A DNA stretch of 55,737 nucleotides from an uncultured Prevotellaceae bacterium (GTDB taxonomy: Bacteria; Bacteroidota; Bacteroidia; Bacteroidales; Bacteroidaceae): assembly GCA_937902455.1 (NCBI GenBank), contig CALELI010000144.1, positions 1 to 55,737 on the forward strand, read 5' to 3'. A program made the position numbers and the translations under genes. Shown here one piece after another: positions 34,593 to 43,112 of this stretch. Below the pieces are notes generated by a model. That model did no database searches. It was not told the DNA's origin and worked only from the letters and a program-made list of their open reading frames with translations. The number at the start of each line of letters is the position of its first letter. Positions within the stretch are counted from its first letter, which is position 1.

Positions 34593-35251
34593 TACAGTGC
34601 TATGTCAAATTTGTTTCGTTCAATTTCGGCAGTGTCAGCCATGAATTCCTTGTTGGCTTCATAGAAGGAATCGACGTCGAGCGAGTCGATGAAGTCTTCC
34701 TCCTCGCCACCTCCACAGACTAATGTCAGAGGCTTTTCCTTGTTCACGTTGCTTCCGGCAAGAATCTCTCTGCCTCCTTGCTTGATGGCAATCACGAGGT
34801 CCTTGGGACGACCTGTGATCATGATAGGTGCGGTGAGCTTGAATCCCATGTCCTTCAGGATTACCTCTGCCTGGCGTCTCGAGCTGTTTCCTGCAAGGTC
34901 AGGCAGTTTCACCATCGGTGCACCATGAAGGTTGATGGTGAGATGAACCACATGACCGGTCTTCACGATTGTCCCGGCCTTAGGGTTCTGGTCGAGTATG
35001 CAACCTGGCTTTGCGCCTTTCCTGTAGACGGAGTCGGTCACTACCGGCTCCAGTCCTGCCTTTTCGAGCAACTTGATGCCTTTGTAGTCCCTCTCGCCTA
35101 CGACCATAGGCACGTCGAGTTTCTCACCGTGATGAGTGTAACCATCAATCGTGAAATATATTACGACCGGAATGGCGACCACTACGGAGATGGCGAGCAG
35201 TACGTTGAGCCAGAAGAGGCAACCGGTCTTACCAGAGAAATATTGTTTCAT
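34592..35251 (-). CDS. PASTA-domain membrane protein
   Basis: This 219-aa protein has one N-terminal transmembrane helix (about 12-33, LFWLNVLLAISVVVAIPVVI) and then PASTA repeats: VPMVVGERDYKGIKLLEKAGLEPV...GxILDQNPKAGTIVKTGHVVHLTIN, and a second with KLPDLAGNSSRRQAEVILKDMGFKL. PASTA domains bind peptidoglycan fragments, usually in Ser/Thr kinases or PBPs; here no kinase domain is present. It is first in the operon that also holds ddl and murF-alr, which fits a cell-wall role. The C-terminal acidic tail (GGGEEEDF onwards) is unexplained. Confidence 0.92.
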   Translation of the reverse strand: MKQYFSGKTGCLFWLNVLLAISVVVAIPVVIYFTIDGYTHHGEKLDVPMVVGERDYKGIKLLEKAGLEPVVTDSVYRKGAKPGCILDQNPKAGTIVKTGHVVHLTINLHGAPMVKLPDLAGNSSRRQAEVILKDMGFKLTAPIMITGRPKDLVIAIKQGGREILAGSNVNKEKPLTLVCGGGEEEDFIDSLDVDSFYEANKEFMADTAEIERNKFDIAL

Positions 35252-35279
35252 AATTTAATCCTGACATCGTTTCCAGTTG

Positions 35280-35287
35280 CAAATTTA
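35280..35287 (-). promoter_or_regulatory. Promoter -7 box of the envelope operon
   Basis: TAAATTTG on the minus strand fits TAnnTTTG, 28 bp before the PASTA gene start. Confidence 0.55.
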
Positions 35288-35490
35288 CACAAAATTTCTG
35301 ACATTATCTCCTCCCATTCGCTTTATTTTTCCTAAATATTAGTGTTTGCCCGCCCGCGTAGACGTAAAGCCCGCCCCGACTATGTGTTTCTCTCCTCCGG
35401 AAGATGCCAGTAAGGAAGCTCCGTCATATCGGACAATCTGGTGCGCGACATCGGAAAACAAGGTCTGGTCAAACGGACGATAAGGTCAAT

Positions 35491-35572
35491 GCATTAATAA
35501 TGCGATGCCATTTGCATTAATAATGCATCGTCCATTGCATTAATAATGCATTTGCCATTGCATTAATAATGC
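35491..35572. repeat. Array of four GCATTAATAATGC palindromes, 23-bp period
   Basis: The 13-mer (arms GCATTA/TAATGC around one A) begins at 35491, 35514, 35537 and 35560, an exact 23-bp period. The 10-nt spacers vary (GATGCCATTT, ATCGTCCATT, ATTTGCCATT). It lies in the 883-bp divergent gap between the PASTA gene and susC. The design parallels the 22-bp array at 19878 but with an unrelated palindrome. Confidence 0.9.
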
Positions 35573-35577
35573 GTTGA

Positions 35578-35665
35578 CCTTGTTCTCAGGTATTGCGCAC
35601 CTTGTTTTCAGGTATTGTGTGCCTTGTTCTCAGGTGTGGTTGACCTTCATTTCAGGAATAGATGT
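35578..35665. repeat. Four 22-bp tandem units (CCTTGTTCTCAGG type)
   Basis: Directly after the palindrome array, four units of 22 bp start at 35578, 35600, 35622 and 35644. Each begins CCTTGTTCTCAGG or a variant (CCTTGTTTTCAGG, CCTTCATTTCAGG) and has a variable tail. The rest of the gap to 36134 holds only the susC promoter and leader. Confidence 0.85.
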
Positions 35666-35931
35666 TCTTCGTGTCCGGCATGGATGGTCGGGGCTTCCGA
35701 AATGGTCGTTTCCAGTGTCCGAAATCCGGGATTTATGAGCCTGTAAATACTCAATTCTGCTTCTTTTTTCGCTCATAATAGCATTGGATATGGTAAATTT
35801 TTGAGAACAAAATGTTAGAAAGCCCGTTTGGCTGGTGTGGTTTTCGGCGTCTTTTGCTGTCAATTTGTAAAGCGAAATGTTAAAACTTAAATTTTCTTAA
35901 AAGATGTTTTCGCCGTGTTAAATTTTTTTCG

Positions 35932-35939
35932 TACTTTTG
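35932..35939 (+). promoter_or_regulatory. Promoter -7 box of the Sus-like operon
   Basis: TACTTTTG fits TAnnTTTG and predicts a leader of about 190 nt before susC at 36135. Long leaders are frequent before susC-like genes. No anti-sigma or hybrid two-component regulator gene is adjacent. Confidence 0.6.
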
Positions 35940-36134
35940 CGTGCTTTTATAAATTATATAAGGTGAATGAAGTGCAAAAACAGACCATTAAATCTCTCGG
36001 GATGCGAGCATGATTTCATTTTTATGAGAGCGGATGAAGCGCAGGGTTGAAAATACTCTTTGTGAAGGTAAAATTGAAGGACAAAATCAGAGACTAATTT
36101 ATATTTATTTATTAATTTTTAAAAACTTCAAAGA

Positions 36135-39100
36135 ATGGGAAAAAAATTATGGTTGTTCATTGCTTGCACATTACTTTCTGCAAGTATGGCATTCGCCCAG
36201 ACACAAGTTTCAGGTACAATCGTATCTAAGACTGATGGAGAGCCAGTCATTGGCGCTGCTATCAAGGTTTTAGGCACATCTACCGGAACTACGTCAGACA
36301 TCAACGGACGCTTCAATCTCACTGTTCCTGCTGGTTCAAAGGAGGCTGAGGTATCTTATGTAGGTATGGCAACGCAGACAGTTGTTCTCAGGAACGGCAT
36401 GCGTATCGTCATGGAAGAGGACGTAAGAGCTCTTGACCAGGTAATGGTCATCGCTTACGGTACTCAGAAGAAGTCTGCTTTCACAGGATCTGCCGCAGTA
36501 GTAGGTGCTGAGGAAATCGGCAAGGTACAGGTAACAAACGCAGTAGACGCCTTGAAGGGTAAGGCCTCAGGTATCCAGATCAACACTTCATCTGGTCAGC
36601 CAGGCGAGACTCCTTCAATCCGTATCCGTGGTATCAACTCAATCTTCGCAGGTAGCGATCCGTTGATCGTTGTCGATGGTTCACCTTACGATGGTTCATT
36701 CAATGACATCAACCCTGCCGACGTAGAAAGCATGTCAGTGCTGAAGGATGCTGCTTCATCTGCACTCTACGGTGCACGTGGTGGTAACGGTGTCATCCTC
36801 ATCACTACTAAGGCCGGTAAGAAGGGCGAGAATGCAAAGATAACAGTCGATGCAAAGTGGGGTTCAAACTCTAAGGGTACTCCTGACTACAACACAATCT
36901 CTAACCCGGCACACTACTACGAATTGTGGTATACAGGTCTCAACAACTACGCACAGAATGTTCAGGGCATGGATCCTATGACTGCCTGGGCTTGGGCAAA
37001 CACAAACCTCATCGACGGTTCTCCTTACGGACTGGGATACAACGTATTCACAACTCCTGAAGGCCAGACTCTCATCGGTCAGAATGGTCGTCTGAACCCT
37101 AACGCAACTCTCGGTCGCTTTGTTCAGAACAATGGCGAGACTTACTTCATCACTCCAGATGACTGGACAGACGAGACTTACAAGAACAGTCTCCGCCAGG
37201 AATACACAGTGACAGCTACAGGTGCTACAGACAAGAGCACTTTCTATGCTTCTGCAAACTACCTCAAGAACGAAGGTATCACAGCCGCATCTGACTACGA
37301 GCGTTTCACAGCACGTCTGAAGGCTGACTATCAGATCAAGCCTTGGCTGAAGTTCATCGGTAACGTTTCTTACACTCACACTGACCGCAACTATCTGCAG
37401 GATGACGGTGAGGCAGGTTCTTCAGGCAACGCATTTGCGCTGACAAGCTCAATCGCACCAATCTATCCAATGTATATCCGCGATGCCAACGGTAACTTAA
37501 TCTATGACAAGGCATCTGGAATCAACCTCTACGACTTCGGTGACCGTTCAATCAATGGTCTCTATCGTCCTTACCTCACTCAGGCAAACCCTGTTGCAGG
37601 TAACCTCCTTGATGTGAACAACACAAATGGTAACGGATTCAACGGTACAGGTACTTTTGAAGTAACTCTCCCTTACGGATTCAAGTTCACTTCAATCAAC
37701 AATGTATATCTCCACGAAACTCGTCAGACAAACACTACTAACCCATTCTTCGGTCAGTATGCTTCTTCAAAGGGTATCGTCTACAAGTATCATACTCGTG
37801 CGTTCTCTCAGAACTATCAGCAGCGTCTCAACTGGCACCAGCTGTTCGGACTCCACGACATCGAAGTGATGGTTGGTCATGAAAGTTACGATTACGACTA
37901 TGCATATCTCTATGGTCATCGTACAAACCAGTTCTCACCAGACAACACAGAACTTGCAGGTGCAGTAATCGCTGTAACCAACAGTTCTTACACTGACGAA
38001 TACAACACAGAGTCATGGCTCAGCCGTGCAATGTACAACTACGATGAAAAGTACTTTGCATCAGTATCTCTCATGAAACAGGCATCTTCACGTTTCGCTA
38101 AGGACGGTGGCCGCTGGTGGGGTACATTCTGGTCAGCAGGTCTCGGATGGCTCATCAACAAGGAAAAGTGGTTCAACGCATCTTGGGTAGACGAACTGAA
38201 GCTCAAGGCATCTTACGGTGAAAACGGTAACGACCAGATCAGTGACTACCTCTACACAGGTCGCTATTCAATCGTGAACTCAAACGACGAAGTTTCAATC
38301 GTTCCTTCTACAACAATGGAGAACATCGACATCACTTGGGAAAAGAACGGTAAGTTCAATGCAGGTATTGACTTCTCTCTCTTCAACAGCCGTTTGACAG
38401 GTACAATCGAGTACTACCGCAACTCGACTAAGGACATGCTCTTCTCATTCCCTCTCCCTCCATCACTTGGCTACACAAGCTTCTATGACAACATCGGTGA
38501 CCTTATCAACTACGGTTTCGAGTTCGACCTCCACGGAGACATCATCCGCAACAAGGATTTCAACTGGTCAGCATACGTGAACTTGACAACAAATGCCAAT
38601 GAAATCACTCGTCTCCCAGAAGAGCGTAGAACCCAGCACCTCGCATGGGACAACGCTGACGGTTTCTCTTCAGGCAGTTTCTTCTATGCAGAAGGTTCTT
38701 CACGCTACACATACTATACAAAGGCATACGCAGGCGTCTGCAACCAGGAAGATGTTGATGCTTCTGATGGAAAATTGACAAGCGCTGACCTTGGTAAGGC
38801 TATGTACTGGAAGACTATCTATCTGACAGACGAGTCAGGCAACCAGCTTGACGAAGACGGCAACAAGGTTGCTGATTCAGGCAAGAATGCAGTTGCTATC
38901 GGCAGGGAAAAGACTGTGAACGGTGGTGAATCAGACTACTACCTCGCAGGCGATGTATTGCCAGACGTATATGGCGGTTTCGGAACTTCTCTCACATACA
39001 AGGGATTCGACTTCTCAGTTGACTTCCAGTATCAGCTCGGCGGTAAGGTCTACGACGGAACTTATGCAAGCCTCATGGGTGTTGATCCAGGTCATGCATT

Positions 39101-39440
39101 CTCTCCAGACATCCTCGGTGCATGGACTCCAGAGAATACTAACTCAAATATTCCTCGTCTCCAGTACAACGACACTTACATGAACTACGGTAGTGACAGA
39201 TTCCTCACTAACGCTTCCTATCTCTCACTTGCTAACATCACAGTTGGTTACACTCTTCCAAAGAATGTAGTTTCAAAGCTTGGTCTTGGCAATGTAAGAG
39301 TATACGCTGTAGCAGACAATATCTACACTTGGTCAAAGCGTAAGGGTCTTGATCCTCGCCAGAGCATCACTGGTGGTGCTACAGGTGCAATCTATTCTTC
39401 TATACGTACGATTTCCGGTGGTATTTCAATTACATTCTAA
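36135..39440 (+). CDS. SusC/RagA-type TonB-linked outer-membrane transporter
   Basis: This 1101-aa protein begins with a signal peptide (ends AFAQ, about 22). A carboxypeptidase-regulatory-like domain follows (about 25-100, VSGTIVSKTDGEPVIGAAIKV...INGRF), then a plug (about 112-232, with DALKGKASGIQINTSSGQPGETPSIRIRGINS and VLKDAASSALYGARGGNGVILITTK) and a beta-barrel ending ISGGISITF with a terminal aromatic residue. It imports large ligands with the SusD lipoprotein encoded 20 bp downstream. Pairing with C10 protease and LRR modules downstream suggests the ligand may be peptide or glycopeptide, but this is inference. Confidence 0.97.
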   Translation: MGKKLWLFIACTLLSASMAFAQTQVSGTIVSKTDGEPVIGAAIKVLGTSTGTTSDINGRFNLTVPAGSKEAEVSYVGMATQTVVLRNGMRIVMEEDVRALDQVMVIAYGTQKKSAFTGSAAVVGAEEIGKVQVTNAVDALKGKASGIQINTSSGQPGETPSIRIRGINSIFAGSDPLIVVDGSPYDGSFNDINPADVESMSVLKDAASSALYGARGGNGVILITTKAGKKGENAKITVDAKWGSNSKGTPDYNTISNPAHYYELWYTGLNNYAQNVQGMDPMTAWAWANTNLIDGSPYGLGYNVFTTPEGQTLIGQNGRLNPNATLGRFVQNNGETYFITPDDWTDETYKNSLRQEYTVTATGATDKSTFYASANYLKNEGITAASDYERFTARLKADYQIKPWLKFIGNVSYTHTDRNYLQDDGEAGSSGNAFALTSSIAPIYPMYIRDANGNLIYDKASGINLYDFGDRSINGLYRPYLTQANPVAGNLLDVNNTNGNGFNGTGTFEVTLPYGFKFTSINNVYLHETRQTNTTNPFFGQYASSKGIVYKYHTRAFSQNYQQRLNWHQLFGLHDIEVMVGHESYDYDYAYLYGHRTNQFSPDNTELAGAVIAVTNSSYTDEYNTESWLSRAMYNYDEKYFASVSLMKQASSRFAKDGGRWWGTFWSAGLGWLINKEKWFNASWVDELKLKASYGENGNDQISDYLYTGRYSIVNSNDEVSIVPSTTMENIDITWEKNGKFNAGIDFSLFNSRLTGTIEYYRNSTKDMLFSFPLPPSLGYTSFYDNIGDLINYGFEFDLHGDIIRNKDFNWSAYVNLTTNANEITRLPEERRTQHLAWDNADGFSSGSFFYAEGSSRYTYYTKAYAGVCNQEDVDASDGKLTSADLGKAMYWKTIYLTDESGNQLDEDGNKVADSGKNAVAIGREKTVNGGESDYYLAGDVLPDVYGGFGTSLTYKGFDFSVDFQYQLGGKVYDGTYASLMGVDPGHAFSPDILGAWTPENTNSNIPRLQYNDTYMNYGSDRFLTNASYLSLANITVGYTLPKNVVSKLGLGNVRVYAVADNIYTWSKRKGLDPRQSITGGATGAIYSSIRTISGGISITF

Positions 39441-39460
39441 AAACATAGGAGGAAACATAT

Positions 39461-41116
39461 ATGAAATTAAATAAATATTTATTGATAGCTGCAGCAACCT
39501 TGACTCTCGGTTTGACGACATCCTGTATTGACGAGGTTGAACCAACTGACGGTGCAATCACAGAACAGGTACAGAAATCCCCTGCTGCTGCAAAGGCCAT
39601 GCTCATGGCAATGCCTGCATACGAGAACGAAATCTGGATGACAGGTTACAATAGCAACTGGCACAACTGCTTCGGCTATGCTGCTATGATGCACATCCGT
39701 AACGTGATGGGTGCAGACCTTACTAATAATAACGGTGACGGCTACGGTTCTCACTTCTACTACTGGGCTCGTAACAAGTCAATGGATGAAGGCAAGATGT
39801 TCGGCCAGTTCATCTGGAACTACTATTACGGATTCCTTATGACAGTCAACACTCTCGTTGGAAGCGTAAACCCTGAGGCAGCAACGGAAGAGCAACTCGG
39901 CTACTATGGTGCCGGTCTTGCATTCCGCGCAATGCTCTATCTCGACCTTGCCCGTATGTACGAATACCTCCCTACAGACGGTACTTCAAACATCAACAAG
40001 GAAGGCAACGACGTTACAAACCGTACAGTGCCTATCGTAAAGGATGGCATGAGCGTTGAAGCGGCTCGCTTCAACCCACGCGCAACTCGCGACTCTATGT
40101 ACAACTTCATCGCTGAAGACCTCGCAATGGCAGAGAAGTGCATCGTTTATCTCGAGGATACAAAGGGTAAGGTTCTTCCTGACCTCGGCTGTGTCTACGG
40201 ACTCGAAGCTCGTCTGAATATGTGGGTAGAGAAGTACGACCTCGCAAAGGAATATGCTCGCAAGGCTATCGACGCTTCAAACGGACATGTAATGTCAATG
40301 GCTGAATGTCTTGATGTCACTACAGGCTTCAACACAGCTGCTCCTTGGATGTGGGCTTCACAGCTTACTTCTGAATCCGACCCAGTGAAGACTGGTATCA
40401 TCAACTGGATTTCATGGATGTCAAACGAGACCACATTCGGATACAAGGGCGTCGGAACAGGTATGTACACTTGTATCGACAAGAACGCTTACGAGCGTAT
40501 TGGCGATGACGACTTCCGTAAGGCAATGTTCAAGGCTCCTGCAGACCGTCCTGACCTTGGAGCAAAGAATGTATATCTCATTCCAGAACTTGCAACATAC
40601 GATGAGAGCAGCCAGTTCTACATGCCTCCTTACGCATCACTCAAGTTCCGCCCTGCACAGGGTAACCCTGATGACTATTCTACAGGTGCTGCATGTGCAT
40701 ACCCTCTCATGCGTGTCGAGGAAATGTACTTCATCGAGGCAGAGGCTGCAGCTCATCTTAATCCTGCAGAAGGTCTTGCTCTCGTGACAGACTTCATGAA
40801 GACTTATCGTAACCCACAGTATTCTCCAAAGGCAGAAGGCAAGGATGCAATCGTTGACGAGATCTACTTCCAGAAGAGTATCGAACTCTGGGGCGAAGGT
40901 CAGTCATTCTTCGACGTCAAGCGTCTCGACAAGCCAGTGCTCCGTGGATATCCTGGTACAAACTGGGGTGATGACCTTACTCGTCTCAACTCTACAAGAC
41001 GTCCTGCATGGATGAACATCGTTATCGTTCAGACAGAGAAAAACAACAATAAGGCTCTCGTAGGCTGGAACAACCCAGATCCGACAGATTGCTATACTCC
41101 TTGGGTTGAACAATAA
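39461..41116 (+). CDS. SusD/RagB-type surface lipoprotein
   Basis: This 551-aa lipoprotein (lipobox LTTSC, Cys22) forms the lid on the SusC barrel. It has the helical TPR-rich fold typical of SusD: GLAFRAMLYLDLARMYEYLP, YNFIAEDLAMAEKC, YGLEARLNMWVEKYDLAKEYARKAI, YPLMRVEEMYFIEAEAAAHL and the C-terminal FDVKRLDKPV...NSTRRPAW. It contacts the nutrient before uptake. It is followed by a 20-bp gap to the surface lipoprotein gene. Confidence 0.96.
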   Translation: MKLNKYLLIAAATLTLGLTTSCIDEVEPTDGAITEQVQKSPAAAKAMLMAMPAYENEIWMTGYNSNWHNCFGYAAMMHIRNVMGADLTNNNGDGYGSHFYYWARNKSMDEGKMFGQFIWNYYYGFLMTVNTLVGSVNPEAATEEQLGYYGAGLAFRAMLYLDLARMYEYLPTDGTSNINKEGNDVTNRTVPIVKDGMSVEAARFNPRATRDSMYNFIAEDLAMAEKCIVYLEDTKGKVLPDLGCVYGLEARLNMWVEKYDLAKEYARKAIDASNGHVMSMAECLDVTTGFNTAAPWMWASQLTSESDPVKTGIINWISWMSNETTFGYKGVGTGMYTCIDKNAYERIGDDDFRKAMFKAPADRPDLGAKNVYLIPELATYDESSQFYMPPYASLKFRPAQGNPDDYSTGAACAYPLMRVEEMYFIEAEAAAHLNPAEGLALVTDFMKTYRNPQYSPKAEGKDAIVDEIYFQKSIELWGEGQSFFDVKRLDKPVLRGYPGTNWGDDLTRLNSTRRPAWMNIVIVQTEKNNNKALVGWNNPDPTDCYTPWVEQ

Positions 41117-41136
41117 TTAAAAAAACAGTAACTATT

Positions 41137-42978
41137 ATGAATAAAATATTTAATTATACATTGTTGGCTCTTCTGGCAGTTATTACTTTCGGAGTGAGCT
41201 CATGTCAGAGCGAAGACGGAGACTATAGTCCTGTTGCTCCAGAGGAGAACATGAAGGCTTATTTCCCACAGCAGGCACAGTCAGTTGAACTCCTGACAGA
41301 CCAGAATCTGGTTTCTGTACCATTGTACATTGGACAAGCAGAAGGCGAAACTGTCGTGGACGTAAAACTTACAGATCCATCAGGTCTCTTCTCTCTCAAG
41401 AGTAATAAGGTAACATTCGCAGATACCGTATCTACAGCTAATGTTGACGTAGTCTTCGACTTCAGCAAGATTCAGCCTGACACTGAATACAAGATTGAAC
41501 TTGCTGTCGCAGATTCTGCAGTTCAGACTCTCTACGGATACGCCTCAACTACATTAACCCTCAAGTATGCTCCTTGGAGTGCATGGGCACCATGGGGTAA
41601 AGGTAAGGGAGACTATACTTACACACAGTACTGGTCAGGTGTTGACCCAGGTCTTAATATCTTCTATCGCGAATCACTCATCCCAGGAAGCACACAGGCT
41701 CAGTTCCGTATCGACAACTGGGGTGGCGGCGTGCCACTGTACATCGACTATGACAAGGCTACTGGCGATTGCTATGTATACGAACAGTTCACAGGTGTAC
41801 ACTCTTCTAACTATGACGAAGACATCATGGTAGGCGATATCCCGACATGGCAGGGTAACGAGGCTCTCCGCCCAGGCTATCCTTCATGGTATGATGCCGA
41901 GACAGGTACATTCTATCTCAATCTTGCTTACTACATCAGTCTTGGTTCATTCGGTTATGGTATGGAAACATTCCAGTGCGACGGATTCTATCAGCCAGAC
42001 TATAATGTCTACATGAACTATCAGGGCGCATACAAGGATACTAAGGACAAGACAGGTGCAATCGTCAGCTTCACAAAGGGTGTCGACGTTGCTTCCTACA
42101 AGTACCTCATCCTTGAAGGTGCTTATGGCGAAGACCAGGCAGAAGCAATCGCAACAGTCATCGATACTGACGAGGAAGGACAGTTTGGCGCTATCGCATC
42201 AGACGAAGACGGCACTAAGCTCATCGAACTCGAAGCAAACGGCAAGTACACAGTTGCAACTGCAAACTACGATGCTGACGGCAATCTCGTAGGTGGAAGT
42301 GTCTGCACATTCGTTTACGAAGCTCCAGGCGGTGCTAAGTGGGAATCAATCGGCCTGTGCAAGTACACAGATGACCTCATCGGCCCTCTCTTCGAGGCTG
42401 AGCCTATATCATACGATGTAGAAGTCAGAGTTAAGGCTGACAAGCCAGGTATCTACCGTATGGTCAACCCTTACGGTGCAACATACCCTTACAATAAAGA
42501 AGGTGACTATGATGCATCACAGGATTACTTCATCGACATCAACGCAGTAGATCCAGAAGGCGTTTACATCGAAGAACAGGCAACTGGATGTGACTGGGGT
42601 TATGGTAACATGACAATCATGTCAATGGGTTACTACTATATGGCTGCTGGCAATCCATTTGAGGCTGTCAAGGCTGCCGGATACATGGGAACTCTTAAGG
42701 ACAACGTAATCACATTCCCAGTTAAGGGTATGTTGGTAGGAGATGATGACGGAAAGTACTATGCTAACCAGAATGGTGCATTCTCGCTCAACCTCAATCC
42801 TGCAAATGCTAAGGCAAGAGCTGCAAAGGCTCATGTAAGCATCAGCAAGGCACACAAGGCTGGCAAGTCTGACCTCAAGATGCCTGAGTACAGAAAGGCT
42901 GCAAATGTCCATGTTTACAAGATTTCTCGTGAACAGGCATGGAAGGGTCTCCAACTTCGCAAGGACGTGAAGTTGTAA
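41137..42978 (+). CDS. SusE/F-position surface lipoprotein sharing a module with the downstream C10 protease
   Basis: This 613-aa lipoprotein (lipobox VSSC, Cys23) is third in the SusCD operon. Residues about 40-145 look like a DUF4843/SusE-type N-terminal beta-domain. From about 148 on, it shares a long colinear module with residues about 505-925 of the C10 protease at 43113. Matching phrases are DPGLNIFYRE / DPGLSIQYRE, NWGGGVPLYIDYDKA / NWGGGVNLMIKYDKA and VYIEEQATGCDWGYGNM / VYIEEQKTGCDWGYGNM. Two sub-parts are seen: NWGGGV-type (about 150-340) and CDWGYGNM-type (about 405-570). The module probably binds the locus ligand. A terminator follows at once. Confidence 0.88.
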   Translation: MNKIFNYTLLALLAVITFGVSSCQSEDGDYSPVAPEENMKAYFPQQAQSVELLTDQNLVSVPLYIGQAEGETVVDVKLTDPSGLFSLKSNKVTFADTVSTANVDVVFDFSKIQPDTEYKIELAVADSAVQTLYGYASTTLTLKYAPWSAWAPWGKGKGDYTYTQYWSGVDPGLNIFYRESLIPGSTQAQFRIDNWGGGVPLYIDYDKATGDCYVYEQFTGVHSSNYDEDIMVGDIPTWQGNEALRPGYPSWYDAETGTFYLNLAYYISLGSFGYGMETFQCDGFYQPDYNVYMNYQGAYKDTKDKTGAIVSFTKGVDVASYKYLILEGAYGEDQAEAIATVIDTDEEGQFGAIASDEDGTKLIELEANGKYTVATANYDADGNLVGGSVCTFVYEAPGGAKWESIGLCKYTDDLIGPLFEAEPISYDVEVRVKADKPGIYRMVNPYGATYPYNKEGDYDASQDYFIDINAVDPEGVYIEEQATGCDWGYGNMTIMSMGYYYMAAGNPFEAVKAAGYMGTLKDNVITFPVKGMLVGDDDGKYYANQNGAFSLNLNPANAKARAAKAHVSISKAHKAGKSDLKMPEYRKAANVHVYKISREQAWKGLQLRKDVKL

Positions 42979-42999
42979 TCCTACACCTTATATATATAA

Positions 43000-43031
43000 A
43001 GGAGGATGCTCGCATGAGTGTCCTCTTTTTT
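43000..43031 (+). terminator. Intrinsic terminator of the SusCD-lipoprotein operon
   Basis: Stem GAGGA/TCCTC with an inner CTC/GAG stem is followed by six T. It lies 22 bp after the lipoprotein stop. Confidence 0.75.
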
Positions 43032-43067
43032 AATGAAGAGAATGACGTATTATTCATTATTTTTCCG

Positions 43068-43075
43068 TAACTTTG
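43068..43075 (+). promoter_or_regulatory. Promoter -7 box of the C10 protease gene
   Basis: TAACTTTG fits the consensus, 38 bp before the ATG, so the protease gene is its own transcription unit. Confidence 0.65.
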
Positions 43076-43112
43076 CAGATTAGAATAATGTAACAATAAC
43101 AAAATAACAATT

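Noticed and set aside
33630..34664. 344-aa antisense frame over rluD
   Set aside because: RluD on the opposite strand has clear catalytic and RNA-binding motifs; the antisense frame has none.
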